NCBI GenBank assembly: GCA_011525915.1
Contig: WYBM01000073.1
Location: 23,273-87,272 of the forward strand
Source of the DNA: Ardenticatenaceae bacterium
GTDB taxonomy: Bacteria; Chloroflexota; Anaerolineae; Promineifilales; Promineifilaceae
Direction: 5' to 3'
DNA length: 64,000 bases
Of the stretch, positions 1-8,242 are shown one piece after another. The stretch's first letter is position 1. Every line of letters begins with the position of its first letter. A program made the position numbers and the translations under genes. Under the pieces are notes generated by a model. It did no database searches. It had not been told where the DNA came from and saw nothing but the letters and a program-made list of their open reading frames with translations.

Positions 1-5
1 CCGAG

Positions 6-34
6 TTGGCGCGGCTGGTAGAAGGGGTTACAAT
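6..34 (+). promoter_or_regulatory. Sigma70-type promoter of zinc-ribbon gene
   Basis: TTGGCG (6-11) and TACAAT (29-34) are separated by exactly 17 bases and lie 30 bases ahead of the start codon at 64. An AGGAGA ribosome site (50-55) follows. The first 60 bases could also hold the tail of an upstream gene running off the window. Confidence 0.5.
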
Positions 35-63
35 GCGTTTATCTAAAGCAGGAGAATATAACC

Positions 64-264
64 ATGAACATTCGCTGTAACTTTTGTGGGCATTCCTTTA
101 ACCTGAGCCGCGAATTTATTACTGCCGCGGTAGCGGACGCGCAGGCACAAAAACAAAAATCAGTGGCCGTGGAATGTGTCAATTGCCGCAAGCTGGTCAA
201 AGTATCTGCCCGCCAGATGCAGCGGTTTGTGCCCCGAACTGCTGCCAGTGAGGATGAAGGGTAG
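64..264 (+). CDS. Small zinc-ribbon protein
   Basis: A 66-residue protein with two CxxC knuckles, CNFC near residue 6 and CVNC near residue 38, spaced as in a zinc ribbon. There is no enzymatic domain. The C-terminal third is basic then acidic. An AGGAGA Shine-Dalgarno sits 8 bases before the ATG and a good promoter precedes it, so I take it as a real gene. It converges on nadD, whose stop is 13 bases away. The function is unknown; small zinc ribbons of this type often bind nucleic acid or protein, but nothing here shows which. Confidence 0.65.
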   Translation: MNIRCNFCGHSFNLSREFITAAVADAQAQKQKSVAVECVNCRKLVKVSARQMQRFVPRTAASEDEG

Positions 265-276
265 GCCCTTACCATG

Positions 277-882
277 TTACGCCGCACGGCCGTACAGCCT
301 GTGCTGGTGTATGTAGCCGGCCACGGCCGTGGCTACCAGGTAACGTAGAGAGTGTCCGGCCGCTGCCCAGGTGCGGATCTCGGTTGAAGAGAGGGCAACG
401 GTTGGCCCCTTTAACCAGTCGGTGATCGCCTCAATGCCGGGGACGGCCGTTGCCAACACATCCCCAGAAATAGTCACACCAGGACGAGGCAGCACGCCTA
501 AACGACATTGCTGAACAACCCGCTGTGGTGCCACCCAGGTAGGCATATCCCGCAGGGAATCACTGCCGATGAGCAGCCACAATTGAGCGGCAGGGTAAAG
601 CGCCTGCATGGCAGGCAGCAGTGTGGCCGTGGTGTGCGGGGGAGGGCGGTCACTATCGGTTTTGTCTAAAACAAAAGCAGGGTTTTCTTGAATGGCTAGA
701 TAGGTCATGGTCAGGCGGTGGGCTACGGCCGTGATCCGTTCACCTTCTTTATGTGGTGGCGCGCCCACTGGTAGAAACAACACCTTGTCCAGCCTTAACT
801 GCTCCCGCGCTGTTTCCGCCAGCCATAGATGCCCCATGTGTGGTGGGTCAAACGTGCCGCCTAACAACCCAATTCGCTGCAT
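277..882 (-). CDS. nadD: Nicotinate-nucleotide adenylyltransferase
   Basis: NadD transfers AMP from ATP to nicotinate mononucleotide, giving deamido-NAD, in the cytosol. The N-terminus carries the nucleotidyltransferase signature GGTFDPPHMGH, and the C-terminus the STEIR motif (ISSTxIR type) of the family. I start at the Met of MQRIGLLGG (882). The open frame continues to 924, but that would overlap the end of obg by 32 bases and add an unlikely N-terminus. It follows obg by 10 bases and is the last gene of a DUF177-obg-nadD operon. Length, about 201 residues, is normal. The window also holds nadA, nadB and nadC; no nadE is seen. Confidence 0.95.
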   Translation of the reverse strand: MQRIGLLGGTFDPPHMGHLWLAETAREQLRLDKVLFLPVGAPPHKEGERITAVAHRLTMTYLAIQENPAFVLDKTDSDRPPPHTTATLLPAMQALYPAAQLWLLIGSDSLRDMPTWVAPQRVVQQCRLGVLPRPGVTISGDVLATAVPGIEAITDWLKGPTVALSSTEIRTWAAAGHSLRYLVATAVAGYIHQHRLYGRAA

Positions 883-892
883 TGAGTTTTGA

Positions 893-2152
893 TCATTCCC
901 CCCATTCCAATGTTTCATTGCCAATGTGAACGGTATCCCCTACCTGCACCCCAGCCTTTGTCAGGGCCTCTGAAATGCCCATGCGCTCCAAAATTTGCTG
1001 AAAACGCAGCAGGGTGGCGTCGAATTCAAAATAGGTCATGGCGGCCACTCGTTCAATTTGGTGGCCCCGCACGCGCCAACCATCACCTTCCCGTTCAATC
1101 ATAAAAGGTTTTTCGTCATCGGCGGTGATCACCACTTCCAGCTCATCAGCTGGTTCCGGTTCTGGAATGTCATCCAGCAGCTTTTTTACCTGATAAAGCA
1201 TTTGCCGTACACCCTGGCCAGTGACGGCCGAGACCGAACAAAAAGGATACCCCAACTTCTCAATCTCTTCCCGAATGATAGGTTCCCAGGCAACAGCATC
1301 TGGCAGGTCCAGTTTATTCAGGACCACCAGCTGCGGCCGTTCTTCCAAAGCGGCGGCATACAATGCCAGCTCCTGATTGATCATGGCCCAATCTTCCAGA
1401 GGTTCTTTAGCGGCGCCGTCCAACAGGTGAATGAGGACCCGGGTACGCTCAATGTGCCGTAAAAAGTCATGTCCCAGGCCTACACCGTCAGCCGCGCCTT
1501 CAATAAGGCCGGGAATATCGGCCAGAACCATCGTTTCGTAATCATCCAGCGACACCACACCCAAACTGGGGTGCAGGGTAGTGAAGGGGTAATTGGCAAC
1601 TTTAGGGCGGGCGTCAGACACGGCCGCAAGCAGGGTAGATTTGCCCGCATTTGGCTTGCCTACAATGCCCACGTCAGCAATCAATTTTAGCTCCAGCAGC
1701 AGCCACAATTCCTGGCCCGGCTCACCTCTTTCTGCCAGACGCGGCGCCCGGTTCACGCTGGTGGTAAAACGGGCATTTCCTCGGCCACCCCGGCCGCCTG
1801 TTAATAAAACTGCTTCCTGCCCCTCTTCCACAATATCGGCCAGTACCTCCTCTGTTTCTGCGTTGCGAATCAGGGTGCCCACAGGCACCGCAATTCGCAG
1901 CGTTTCGCCATTTTTACCATGCCGATTTTTAGTGCTGCCGTGGACGCCTTTACCAGCGCGATAATGAACCTGCTTGTGGAAGGCAGCCAGGCTGTTCATG
2001 TGCCGGTTGCCCACAAAAATGATGTCACCCCCCTTCCCCCCATCGCCGCCATCGGGCCCGCCCAGGGGGACGTGGGCTTCACGGCGGAAACTGATCATGC
2101 CGTCACCGCCATTACCACTGTTTACGTAAATTTTAGCTTGATCGTAGAACAT
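893..2152 (-). CDS. obg: Obg family GTPase (ribosome biogenesis)
   Basis: Essential Obg/CgtA GTPase associated with late 50S assembly. In order: the glycine-rich Obg fold (GNGGDG, GGPDGGDGGKGG), the G domain with P-loop GKPNAGKS, G3 DIPG and G4 NKLD, and the C-terminal OCT domain ending in TVHIGNETLEW. The canonical N-terminus (MFYDQAKIYV) starts at the ATG at 2152, but no Shine-Dalgarno precedes it. An in-frame TTG at 2179 has AGGTGG six bases upstream and may be the true start, adding nine residues. It lies between a DUF177 protein and nadD on the same strand with 10-46 base gaps. Confidence 0.96.
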   Translation of the reverse strand: MFYDQAKIYVNSGNGGDGMISFRREAHVPLGGPDGGDGGKGGDIIFVGNRHMNSLAAFHKQVHYRAGKGVHGSTKNRHGKNGETLRIAVPVGTLIRNAETEEVLADIVEEGQEAVLLTGGRGGRGNARFTTSVNRAPRLAERGEPGQELWLLLELKLIADVGIVGKPNAGKSTLLAAVSDARPKVANYPFTTLHPSLGVVSLDDYETMVLADIPGLIEGAADGVGLGHDFLRHIERTRVLIHLLDGAAKEPLEDWAMINQELALYAAALEERPQLVVLNKLDLPDAVAWEPIIREEIEKLGYPFCSVSAVTGQGVRQMLYQVKKLLDDIPEPEPADELEVVITADDEKPFMIEREGDGWRVRGHQIERVAAMTYFEFDATLLRFQQILERMGISEALTKAGVQVGDTVHIGNETLEWGE

Positions 2153-2198
2153 AGGAGGTTGGTGGTGGCCGGCAAACAATCCCGGCCACCTATTGCCT

Positions 2199-2714
2199 TT
2201 ATAAATCTAATAACTGGCGCAGCACGGCCATGCGGGGATCAATATCATCCTCATGGCAGTTGCAATCACCTTCATTTAAGTTTTGGCCACATTCCACACA
2301 TAACCCCTGGCACTCTGGTTTGCAAATCGGCTGAATAGGCATCTCTAACACGGCTAGCTCACGCACCAGGGGTGCCAGGTCAATAAAACCATCTTCGCCA
2401 ATCACATAGTCACCTTCAGGGGCGGCATGTGGCGGATAATAAAACAAATCATCAATGTGAAGGTTAACAACAATATTGCCATCTTCCAGGCAGCGTACAC
2501 AGTTTATTTCCAACGTAGAGTTTAATACGCCACTCAGGTAAATTCCCTCACCTGTGCGTGTCACCACAAATACGCCGGTTAGTGGGGTCAAGGTCAGATC
2601 GCTGGAAATCTGAACAGTGGGGTAATTAAGCTCCACGGAGCGGCTCGTGCCTAATGTTGCTTCTAAAAGGAAGCCAAAATTAAAGCGGAGCCGTGAAGGG
2701 TGTTGCTTTTCCAT
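2199..2714 (-). CDS. DUF177 / YceD family protein
   Basis: A 171-residue protein matching the DUF177 (YceD) family: a beta-rich N-terminal half with CVRC near the middle, and the diagnostic C-terminal cysteine cluster CKPECQGLCVECGQ followed by CNCHEDDIDPR and a short helix. In many bacteria yceD sits next to rpmF and has been tied to 23S rRNA maturation. Here rpmF is absent and obg, another ribosome assembly factor, follows, which keeps the ribosomal theme. GGAGGG sits 7 bases before the ATG. It is the first gene of the operon and is driven from an extended -10 promoter (TGCTATACT) at 2749-2757. Confidence 0.9.
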   Translation of the reverse strand: MEKQHPSRLRFNFGFLLEATLGTSRSVELNYPTVQISSDLTLTPLTGVFVVTRTGEGIYLSGVLNSTLEINCVRCLEDGNIVVNLHIDDLFYYPPHAAPEGDYVIGEDGFIDLAPLVRELAVLEMPIQPICKPECQGLCVECGQNLNEGDCNCHEDDIDPRMAVLRQLLDL

Positions 2715-2727
2715 GTAAACCCTCCGA

Positions 2728-2757
2728 TTGCGATAGAATTGATTGGCGAGTATAGCA
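2728..2757. promoter_or_regulatory. Overlapping divergent promoters, DUF177 operon and rdgB
   Basis: On the plus strand TTGCGA (2728-2733), 17 bases, TATAGC (2751-2756) points to rdgB. On the minus strand the extended -10 TGC-TATACT (2749-2757) points to the DUF177-obg-nadD operon. The two -10 boxes share bases, so the promoters should exclude each other. Confidence 0.5.
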
Positions 2758-2826
2758 TATGCCCCAAGAATGGGGAAAAAAGCTCATAAACAGGTAATGG
2801 CCGATAGTGTAGGGAGAAAGGTGCTC

Positions 2827-3435
2827 ATGAAAAGATTATTGGTGGCCACAAAAAACAAGGGCAAGGTGGCCGAGTTTGCGGAATTAATGGAGGATATGCA
2901 AGTGGCCTGGTTGGGGCTGGTTGATGTTGGCGTTTCCGCAGATGTGGCGGAGACAGGTAGTACATTTCAGGAAAACGCGGTTTTGAAGGCGCGGGCTTAT
3001 GCCGAGATGACAGGCTTACTGACGTTAGCCGATGATTCGGGTCTGGTCGTGGATGCTTTGCATGGGGCACCAGGTGTTTATACGGCGCGTTATGGGGGTG
3101 AGGGGTTGACATCCGCGGCGCGGTATCACCTGCTTTTGCAGCAGATGGCCGGTGTACCGGCAGCAGCACGCACAGCGCGCTTTTGTTGTGTCATTGTGCT
3201 GGCCACGCCTGACGGCCGTATCCTTGGGGAAGCAGAAGGCGTTTGTGAGGGTTTTATTACGCTGGCGCCGGCTGGGGACGGTGGGTTTGGGTATGACCCT
3301 ATTTTCTTTTTGCCTGAAAAGGGTATGACCATGGCGCAGTTGAATTCTGCCGAGAAGCACCAGATCAGCCACCGTGGCCGCGCTTTGCGCCAGATGGAGC
3401 CCCGTCTGCGACAGGTGTTGGCTTACGAAATGTGA
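2827..3435 (+). CDS. rdgB: XTP/dITP pyrophosphatase (HAM1 family)
   Basis: Cleans the nucleotide pool by hydrolysing dITP, XTP and dXTP to monophosphates. Family motifs are clear: ATKNKGKVAEF at the N-terminus, SGLVVDAL plus APGVYTARYGG in the middle, then GFGYDPIFF and SHRGRAL near the end. The start is the ATG at 2827, preceded by AGGGAG. The open frame extends upstream to 2743, but that part has no similarity and contains the promoter. Length, 202 residues, is typical. It is transcribed divergently from the DUF177-obg-nadD operon. Confidence 0.95.
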   Translation: MKRLLVATKNKGKVAEFAELMEDMQVAWLGLVDVGVSADVAETGSTFQENAVLKARAYAEMTGLLTLADDSGLVVDALHGAPGVYTARYGGEGLTSAARYHLLLQQMAGVPAAARTARFCCVIVLATPDGRILGEAEGVCEGFITLAPAGDGGFGYDPIFFLPEKGMTMAQLNSAEKHQISHRGRALRQMEPRLRQVLAYEM

Positions 3436-3651
3436 AGTAATTTACGCAAATGCCGTTCTCATCTTACACACATCTTGTAGAAATATTTTCGTGGTTGGTG
3501 CAGAATTTCTAACAGGCAACGGCCGTCTTTCACGCTTTAATAGAGGCATGTTCATGAGTTAGGGGCAATATAAGCTTGTGTAATGGGGTAAAGGGAGTTG
3601 GCGGCAGTGCCCCATTAACAGAATAATGTTAGCGTGAAGGAGTAAAGAAAG

Positions 3652-4038
3652 ATGCAAACTGTACTTGTGGTTGATGATAATGCGGCTGTGCGTATGGTCA
3701 TTTCAGATTTTTTAGCCTATACCTTTGAGCAGGTGAAGGTGTTACAGGCGGTTGATGGCCTACAAGGGATGACATTGATTAAAGAGCAACAACCAGACCT
3801 GATATTACTAGATGCCGAGATGCCCAATATGAATGGGTATCAGGTTGCTCAGGAACTGCGCTCAACGATGGCTACACGTCAGATCCCTATCATTGCCATC
3901 TCTAGTGGCGCTGAGAATAACCCGGTTGTGGCTGGTTTACGGGCTATTTCAGATGCCTCATTGCCAAAACCTTTTTCCCCAGACGAATTATTACAAGCTG
4001 TGAACAAGGTGTGTTTTACGCGTTATGTCACAGGCTGA
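3652..4038 (+). CDS. Single-domain response regulator (CheY-like)
   Basis: A 128-residue receiver domain without an output domain. The acidic pair DD (residues 8-9 in LVVDDN), phosphoacceptor Asp in LLDAEMPNMNGY, the Ser/Thr switch region AISSGA and the conserved Lys in LPKPFSPDE are all present, so it should be phosphorylatable. GAAGGAG precedes the ATG. No kinase is adjacent; the nearest histidine kinase is at 28-30 kb. It probably acts by protein-protein contact. An interspersed repeat follows the stop. Confidence 0.9.
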   Translation: MQTVLVVDDNAAVRMVISDFLAYTFEQVKVLQAVDGLQGMTLIKEQQPDLILLDAEMPNMNGYQVAQELRSTMATRQIPIIAISSGAENNPVVAGLRAISDASLPKPFSPDELLQAVNKVCFTRYVTG

Positions 4039-4045
4039 CTAGCAT

Positions 4046-4135
4046 CAGTTTTCAGTTATCAGTATACAGTTATCAGTAGGGCTTAACGCCAATAAATGTC
4101 CACTGAAAACTGGTTGCTGACTTCTGGTGACTGGT
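4046..4135. repeat. Interspersed hairpin-type repeat, copy 1
   Basis: About 90 bases built of CAGTTATCAGT-type words on the left and ACTG..TGACTTCTGGTGACTGG on the right, around a small GGGCTTAACGCC core. The left words are largely complementary to the right ones, so the element can fold back on itself. Close relatives lie at 26743-26845 and 35903-36013. All three are intergenic. Confidence 0.8.
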
Positions 4136-4254
4136 ATTAGATGTTTGCGTGGTCATAGGGTAGAAACAGGCAGTGCCAGAAAGAGGGGCATTTTGTAAAT
4201 TGTTCCTCTTTCTTATTGTTCGTAAATGGTCACTAAAACATGACCTTTTTGACC

Positions 4255-4282
4255 TTGCATCCTACTTGTTTACCTCTATAAT
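4255..4282 (+). promoter_or_regulatory. Promoter of OmpR-like regulator
   Basis: TTGCAT (4255-4260), 16 bases, TATAAT (4277-4282). Transcription should start near 4289, leaving a leader of about 38 bases with AGGAAAGAGG ahead of the ATG at 4327. Confidence 0.6.
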
Positions 4283-4326
4283 GGCGACCATGCCCATGTT
4301 AAAATTTTAGGAAAGAGAGGACTTTG

Positions 4327-5013
4327 ATGAAGGCGGCAATCCTGATAGTGGAGGGGAAGTCGGGTGATAATTCATTTGCACCAGCCTTGGAAAAAGCCGG
4401 ATATCAAGTCTGTGTGGTTCATACAGGGGCGGCTGCCTTAGCCTTTTTAGGCAAGCTGCATCTTGACCTGGTTTTATTTGATGCTTCTTCCATGCGTTCA
4501 AGCGGGGCGCGCACTTGTCGCCGCCTGCGCCGTACCTTAGAGACAATCCCCATCATTCATGTACGCGCCGAACATCATGGGTTAGACCATTCGGCAGAGG
4601 CTGATGTTTTTATGCAACGGCCGTTTACCCCACGTAAACTGTTAAACAGAGTCCGTACATTGTTACCAGTAGATGAAGTTAAAGAAGAAATCATTCGTTA
4701 TGGTTGTGTTTGTTTATACCGGACAAAACGATCTGTAGAAGTAAACGGGCAAGGTGAAAATCCACTTACCCCCAAACTGGCCCTGCTGTTAGAAGAATTC
4801 ATTCGTCACCCTAATGAAGTGATCACTCGCCGTCAGCTCATGCAAAATGTCTGGAAGACTGACTACATTGGGGATACACGTACCCTGGATGTTCACATTC
4901 GGTGGATGCGTGAGTTGATTGAACATGACCCTGCCAGCCCGGTGATGCTGCGCACAGTGCGTGGTAAAGGGTACATTTTTCACATCTCCTCTCATCCGGA
5001 AGAGACAAAATAA
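4327..5013 (+). CDS. OmpR/PhoB-type regulator with degenerate receiver
   Basis: A 228-residue two-domain regulator. The C-terminal half is a winged-helix DNA-binding domain (Trans_reg_C type: LTPKLALLLEEF, RRQLMQNVW, TLDVHIRWMRELIE, LRTVRGKGYIF). The N-terminal half keeps the receiver fold and an Asp at the phosphorylation site (LVLFDASSM), but the acidic pair is replaced by VEGKSGD and the invariant Lys is Arg (MQRPFTP). Phosphorylation may therefore be lost or altered. The start is the ATG at 4327 after AGGAAAGAGG; a TTG three bases earlier is in frame. No kinase is adjacent. A bidirectional terminator separates it from rpsT. Confidence 0.85.
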   Translation: MKAAILIVEGKSGDNSFAPALEKAGYQVCVVHTGAAALAFLGKLHLDLVLFDASSMRSSGARTCRRLRRTLETIPIIHVRAEHHGLDHSAEADVFMQRPFTPRKLLNRVRTLLPVDEVKEEIIRYGCVCLYRTKRSVEVNGQGENPLTPKLALLLEEFIRHPNEVITRRQLMQNVWKTDYIGDTRTLDVHIRWMRELIEHDPASPVMLRTVRGKGYIFHISSHPEETK

Positions 5014-5041
5014 AAACACCACTCCATTGGAGTGGTGTTTT
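5013..5041. terminator. Bidirectional intrinsic terminator
   Basis: ACACCACTCC and GGAGTGGTGT form a long stem (up to 13 pairs with flanking A/T) around a 3-base loop. A-run and T-run on the two sides let it end both the regulator gene and rpsT, which converge here. Confidence 0.85.
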
Positions 5042-5082
5042 GGGTTCGCAAAATTCTGGGCTGAACTTCGCGCTCGTTTAGG

Positions 5083-5355
5083 TTATGCTACCTGGCGAGC
5101 CGCGACCAATGCAGCCATCAGACGACCTTTGCGGCGGGCGGCGTTACGCGGGTGTACAATACGCCGGCGTGCGGCCTTGTCCAGTGTTGCATACGCCAGA
5201 TTAGCCGCCGCTTCCGCCTCATCAAGTTTCCCCTCGGCAATTAACTGACGAGTCTTCTTAATATAGGTGCGTGCTGGTGCCCGGTATTGACGGTTGCGCA
5301 CTGTCCGCTTTTTGGTTTGCCGTATCCGCTTCTTAGCAGATTGTGTGTTAGCCAA
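5083..5355 (-). CDS. rpsT: 30S ribosomal protein S20
   Basis: A 90-residue, very basic primary 16S rRNA-binding protein. It shows the S20 pattern: ANTQSAKKRIRQTKKR at the N-terminus, RTYIKKTRQLI, DEAEAAANLAYATLDKAA and HPRNAARRKGRL. The start codon is TTG (5355-5353), with GGAGG nine bases upstream. E. coli rpsT also starts with UUG, where the weak start takes part in autoregulation, so the same control is plausible here. It converges on the upstream regulator gene and is divergent from gyrA. Confidence 0.97.
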   Translation of the reverse strand: MANTQSAKKRIRQTKKRTVRNRQYRAPARTYIKKTRQLIAEGKLDEAEAAANLAYATLDKAARRRIVHPRNAARRKGRLMAALVAARQVA

Positions 5356-5576
5356 CTTTAATTACCTCCGAAATATAATGCAGTCTTTGTTCCGACTACA
5401 TGATCCAGCTTCTGGGAAGCTTGGAAGCGTGAGAGCGATGGGGATGTTAACATATCCGCGGCTGCGATGCAAAAACTCAAAGCATTGGGCCTTCAGGCGA
5501 TTTGCTCAATCATGTGAAGCTGGGAAATTCATAAAACGGCCGTGCTGTGTTCATCACTTACTCGTTAAATAGTGTG

Positions 5577-5605
5577 TTGACAGTCCACGGGAAATTGCCT
5601 ATATT
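5577..5605 (+). promoter_or_regulatory. Strong consensus promoter of gyrA
   Basis: Perfect -35 TTGACA (5577-5582), 17-base spacer, TATATT (5600-5605). This leaves a leader of about 60 bases before the gyrA ATG at 5672. The rest of the 316-base gap between rpsT and gyrA shows no gene; it holds one ACGGCCGT copy at 5536. Confidence 0.75.
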
Positions 5606-5671
5606 TGGCCTCGCTAACTATAGAACAAATATTTCATTCACATCATCATCTATCATCTTATCAGGCTGACT

Positions 5672-8185
5672 ATGGAAATTGGAACTGTAAAACAAATCAA
5701 CATTGACGAAGAAGTGCGCGAATCATACCTTAGCTATGCCATGAGTGTGATTGTGTCACGCGCTTTGCCAGATGCTCGTGATGGTCTAAAACCGGTTCAG
5801 CGGCGTATTCTCTATGCCATGTATGACATGGGTTTACGGCCCAACACCGCTTACAAAAAGGCGGCGCGTGTGGTAGGTGAAGTGCTGGGTAAATACCATC
5901 CCCACAGCGACCAGGCAGTCTATGATGCCATGGTGCGCCTGGCCCAAGATTTTTCGCTGCGTTATACGTTGGTAGATGGGCAGGGCAACTTTGGCTCCAT
6001 TGATGGCGATGCCGCTGCCGCTATGCGTTACACCGAAGCCCGGATGACGGAAATGGGCTTTGGCCTGTTGGAAGACATTGAAAAGGAAACGGTTAACTTC
6101 ACCCCAAATTTTGACGATTCGCTGCCAGAACCGGTGGTGCTGCCAGCAACGATCCCCAACCTGTTGGTAAACGGCTCTTCCGGTATTGCGGTGGGCATGG
6201 CTACCAGTATCCCACCGCATAATCTGGGTGAAGTGATTGACGCCCTGACCTTTATGTTAGATAGCTGGACCAAATTGGATGATATTTCCCTGGCAGACCT
6301 TATGCGTTTTATTAAGGGGCCAGATTTCCCCACGGGAGGGCTTATCTTCCGGTATCGGGATATGAAGGGCACAGAAACAGATGTGCTGACCAGCGCCTAC
6401 GCCACCGGAAAGGGACATGTGATAGTACGGGCCAAGGCGCATGTGGAGGAAATGGGGCGCAATAAGTCACGCATTGTCATTACGGAGCTGCCTTACCAGG
6501 CCAATAAGACCAATTTGCTCGGCCGTATCGCTGATTTGCACCGCGACGGCAAGATCGAAGGGTTAACCGATTTGCGGGATGAGTCTGACCGCAATGGGAT
6601 GCGCATTATCATTGAAACAACACGCACGGTAGAGCCAGAGGAGGTGCTGGCTTCTTTGTTTAGCCTGACGCCGATGCAAAGTACCTTCAGCATTTCATTG
6701 CTGGCTTTGGTCAATGGCGAGCCGCGCTTGTTGACACTGAAGCAGGCTTTACGTGTTTACCTGGAACATCGGCAGGAGGTGATCCGGCGTCGCAGCGAAT
6801 ATGATCTGGAAAAGGCCCAACGGCGCGCCCATATTTTGGAAGGGTTGTTACAGGCCCTTGACCACCTGGATGAGGTGATCGATATCATTCGCCGGTCACG
6901 GTCTGTAGAAACGGCGCAAAGTAATTTGATGAAGAAACTTCATCTGACCGAGATGCAAGCGCAGGCAATTTTAGACATGCAGCTGCGCCGCCTGGCGGCG
7001 CTGGAAAGGACAAAGATTCAAGAGGAGTACAAGGAAAAGAAACAGCTCATCAAATACCTGGAACGGCTGCTAGACAACCCGGTGATGATGCGGGAGGCGA
7101 TTAAGGAAGAGTTGATCACCATAAAGGGCAAATATGCAGATGCCCGTCGCACCCAAATTGTAGACAGTGTTGATTCTAAGGTATTAACAGCAACCGATTT
7201 GTTGCCTGATGAACAGGTTTGGGTGATGGTAGGGGAAAAAGGGACAATTGCCCGCACAACTTCGCCGGAGATGGTGAAGGTTCCCTTAAAACCAAAAGAG
7301 CAGCCGTTTGCCCTGCTGGAAGCCAATACTCAAGATATTCTGTATTTATTGGCGGCAGACGGCCGTGCTGTCAGCTTGCCCGTTTACCAACTGCCCCAAG
7401 CCACCCAATTGGGCGATGGTACCCATTGGGCCGATATGACCGGCCTGACACGGCGTGATCACCTGGCTGCCGCCCTGATTTTGCCGGTAAAAGCTGAAGG
7501 TTATCTTTTTCTGACGACGTTGGCCGGTGTGGTGAAACGTGCCCGGGTGGAAGATTTGCCTGGCATTACCACAGACCCGTTTACGGTGATGAATGTGGCC
7601 GACAATGACGCTTTAGGGTGGGTTTGCCTCACAGATGGCACATGCGAAGTCATTCTGACAACAGCCAGCGGACAGGCCATTCGTTTTAGAGAGGATGATG
7701 TGCGCCCCATGGGCTTACCAGCAGGTGGTGTTATGGGCATTAAGCTGGCTAATGAAGCTGATGGCGTGGTAGCTATGGCCATTGTGGACCCCGCCGCTTA
7801 TTTATGGAGCATTACAGACAATGGTCTGGCCAAGGCCACGCCCTTGAGCGAATATCCTACCCAAGGCAGGCATGGTGCCGGAGTTATTAATATGCGCCTG
7901 CCCAAGGATGCCGCTGAGGTGGTGGCGGCTGTGGTTTGTTTTGAAAAGACCGAACTTTTGGTGACTACCGGTACAGGCTCGACGAAGAAGATCAGAATTG
8001 ATGCTGGCACGATAGGGAGCCGTTCTATCAAACCTCGCACGGTTATTACCGTTGGTGAACGGAATCGGATTACAGGCGCTTTACGCATGACAGAACGCCC
8101 GGATGTCCCTGATGAGGATACGGCCGTGGCGCCGCCACAACAGCTTGCTTTGCTGCCGCAAAAGGCCAGCAAGAAAAAGAAATAG
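5672..8185 (+). CDS. gyrA: DNA gyrase / topoisomerase IV subunit A
   Basis: An 837-residue type IIA topoisomerase A subunit. The N-terminal breakage-reunion domain is complete (YAMSVIVSRALPDARDGLKPVQRR; catalytic Tyr about residue 120 in AMRYTE). A long coiled-coil and tower follow, then the beta-pinwheel C-terminal domain. The quinolone pocket reads HPHSDQAVYD where E. coli GyrA has HPHGDSAVYD: Gly81 is Ser and Ser83 is Gln. The GyrA box is degenerate (TQGRHGAG in place of QRRGGKG), so a ParC-like role cannot be excluded. The tail is Lys-rich. No gyrB is adjacent. The promoter is near consensus. Confidence 0.93.
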   Translation: MEIGTVKQINIDEEVRESYLSYAMSVIVSRALPDARDGLKPVQRRILYAMYDMGLRPNTAYKKAARVVGEVLGKYHPHSDQAVYDAMVRLAQDFSLRYTLVDGQGNFGSIDGDAAAAMRYTEARMTEMGFGLLEDIEKETVNFTPNFDDSLPEPVVLPATIPNLLVNGSSGIAVGMATSIPPHNLGEVIDALTFMLDSWTKLDDISLADLMRFIKGPDFPTGGLIFRYRDMKGTETDVLTSAYATGKGHVIVRAKAHVEEMGRNKSRIVITELPYQANKTNLLGRIADLHRDGKIEGLTDLRDESDRNGMRIIIETTRTVEPEEVLASLFSLTPMQSTFSISLLALVNGEPRLLTLKQALRVYLEHRQEVIRRRSEYDLEKAQRRAHILEGLLQALDHLDEVIDIIRRSRSVETAQSNLMKKLHLTEMQAQAILDMQLRRLAALERTKIQEEYKEKKQLIKYLERLLDNPVMMREAIKEELITIKGKYADARRTQIVDSVDSKVLTATDLLPDEQVWVMVGEKGTIARTTSPEMVKVPLKPKEQPFALLEANTQDILYLLAADGRAVSLPVYQLPQATQLGDGTHWADMTGLTRRDHLAAALILPVKAEGYLFLTTLAGVVKRARVEDLPGITTDPFTVMNVADNDALGWVCLTDGTCEVILTTASGQAIRFREDDVRPMGLPAGGVMGIKLANEADGVVAMAIVDPAAYLWSITDNGLAKATPLSEYPTQGRHGAGVINMRLPKDAAEVVAAVVCFEKTELLVTTGTGSTKKIRIDAGTIGSRSIKPRTVITVGERNRITGALRMTERPDVPDEDTAVAPPQQLALLPQKASKKKK

Positions 8186-8242
8186 CCGATCTGTTAAAAT
8201 AGCTGTACAATGCGCCGCAATGAAACCTGATGGAGAAAGACA

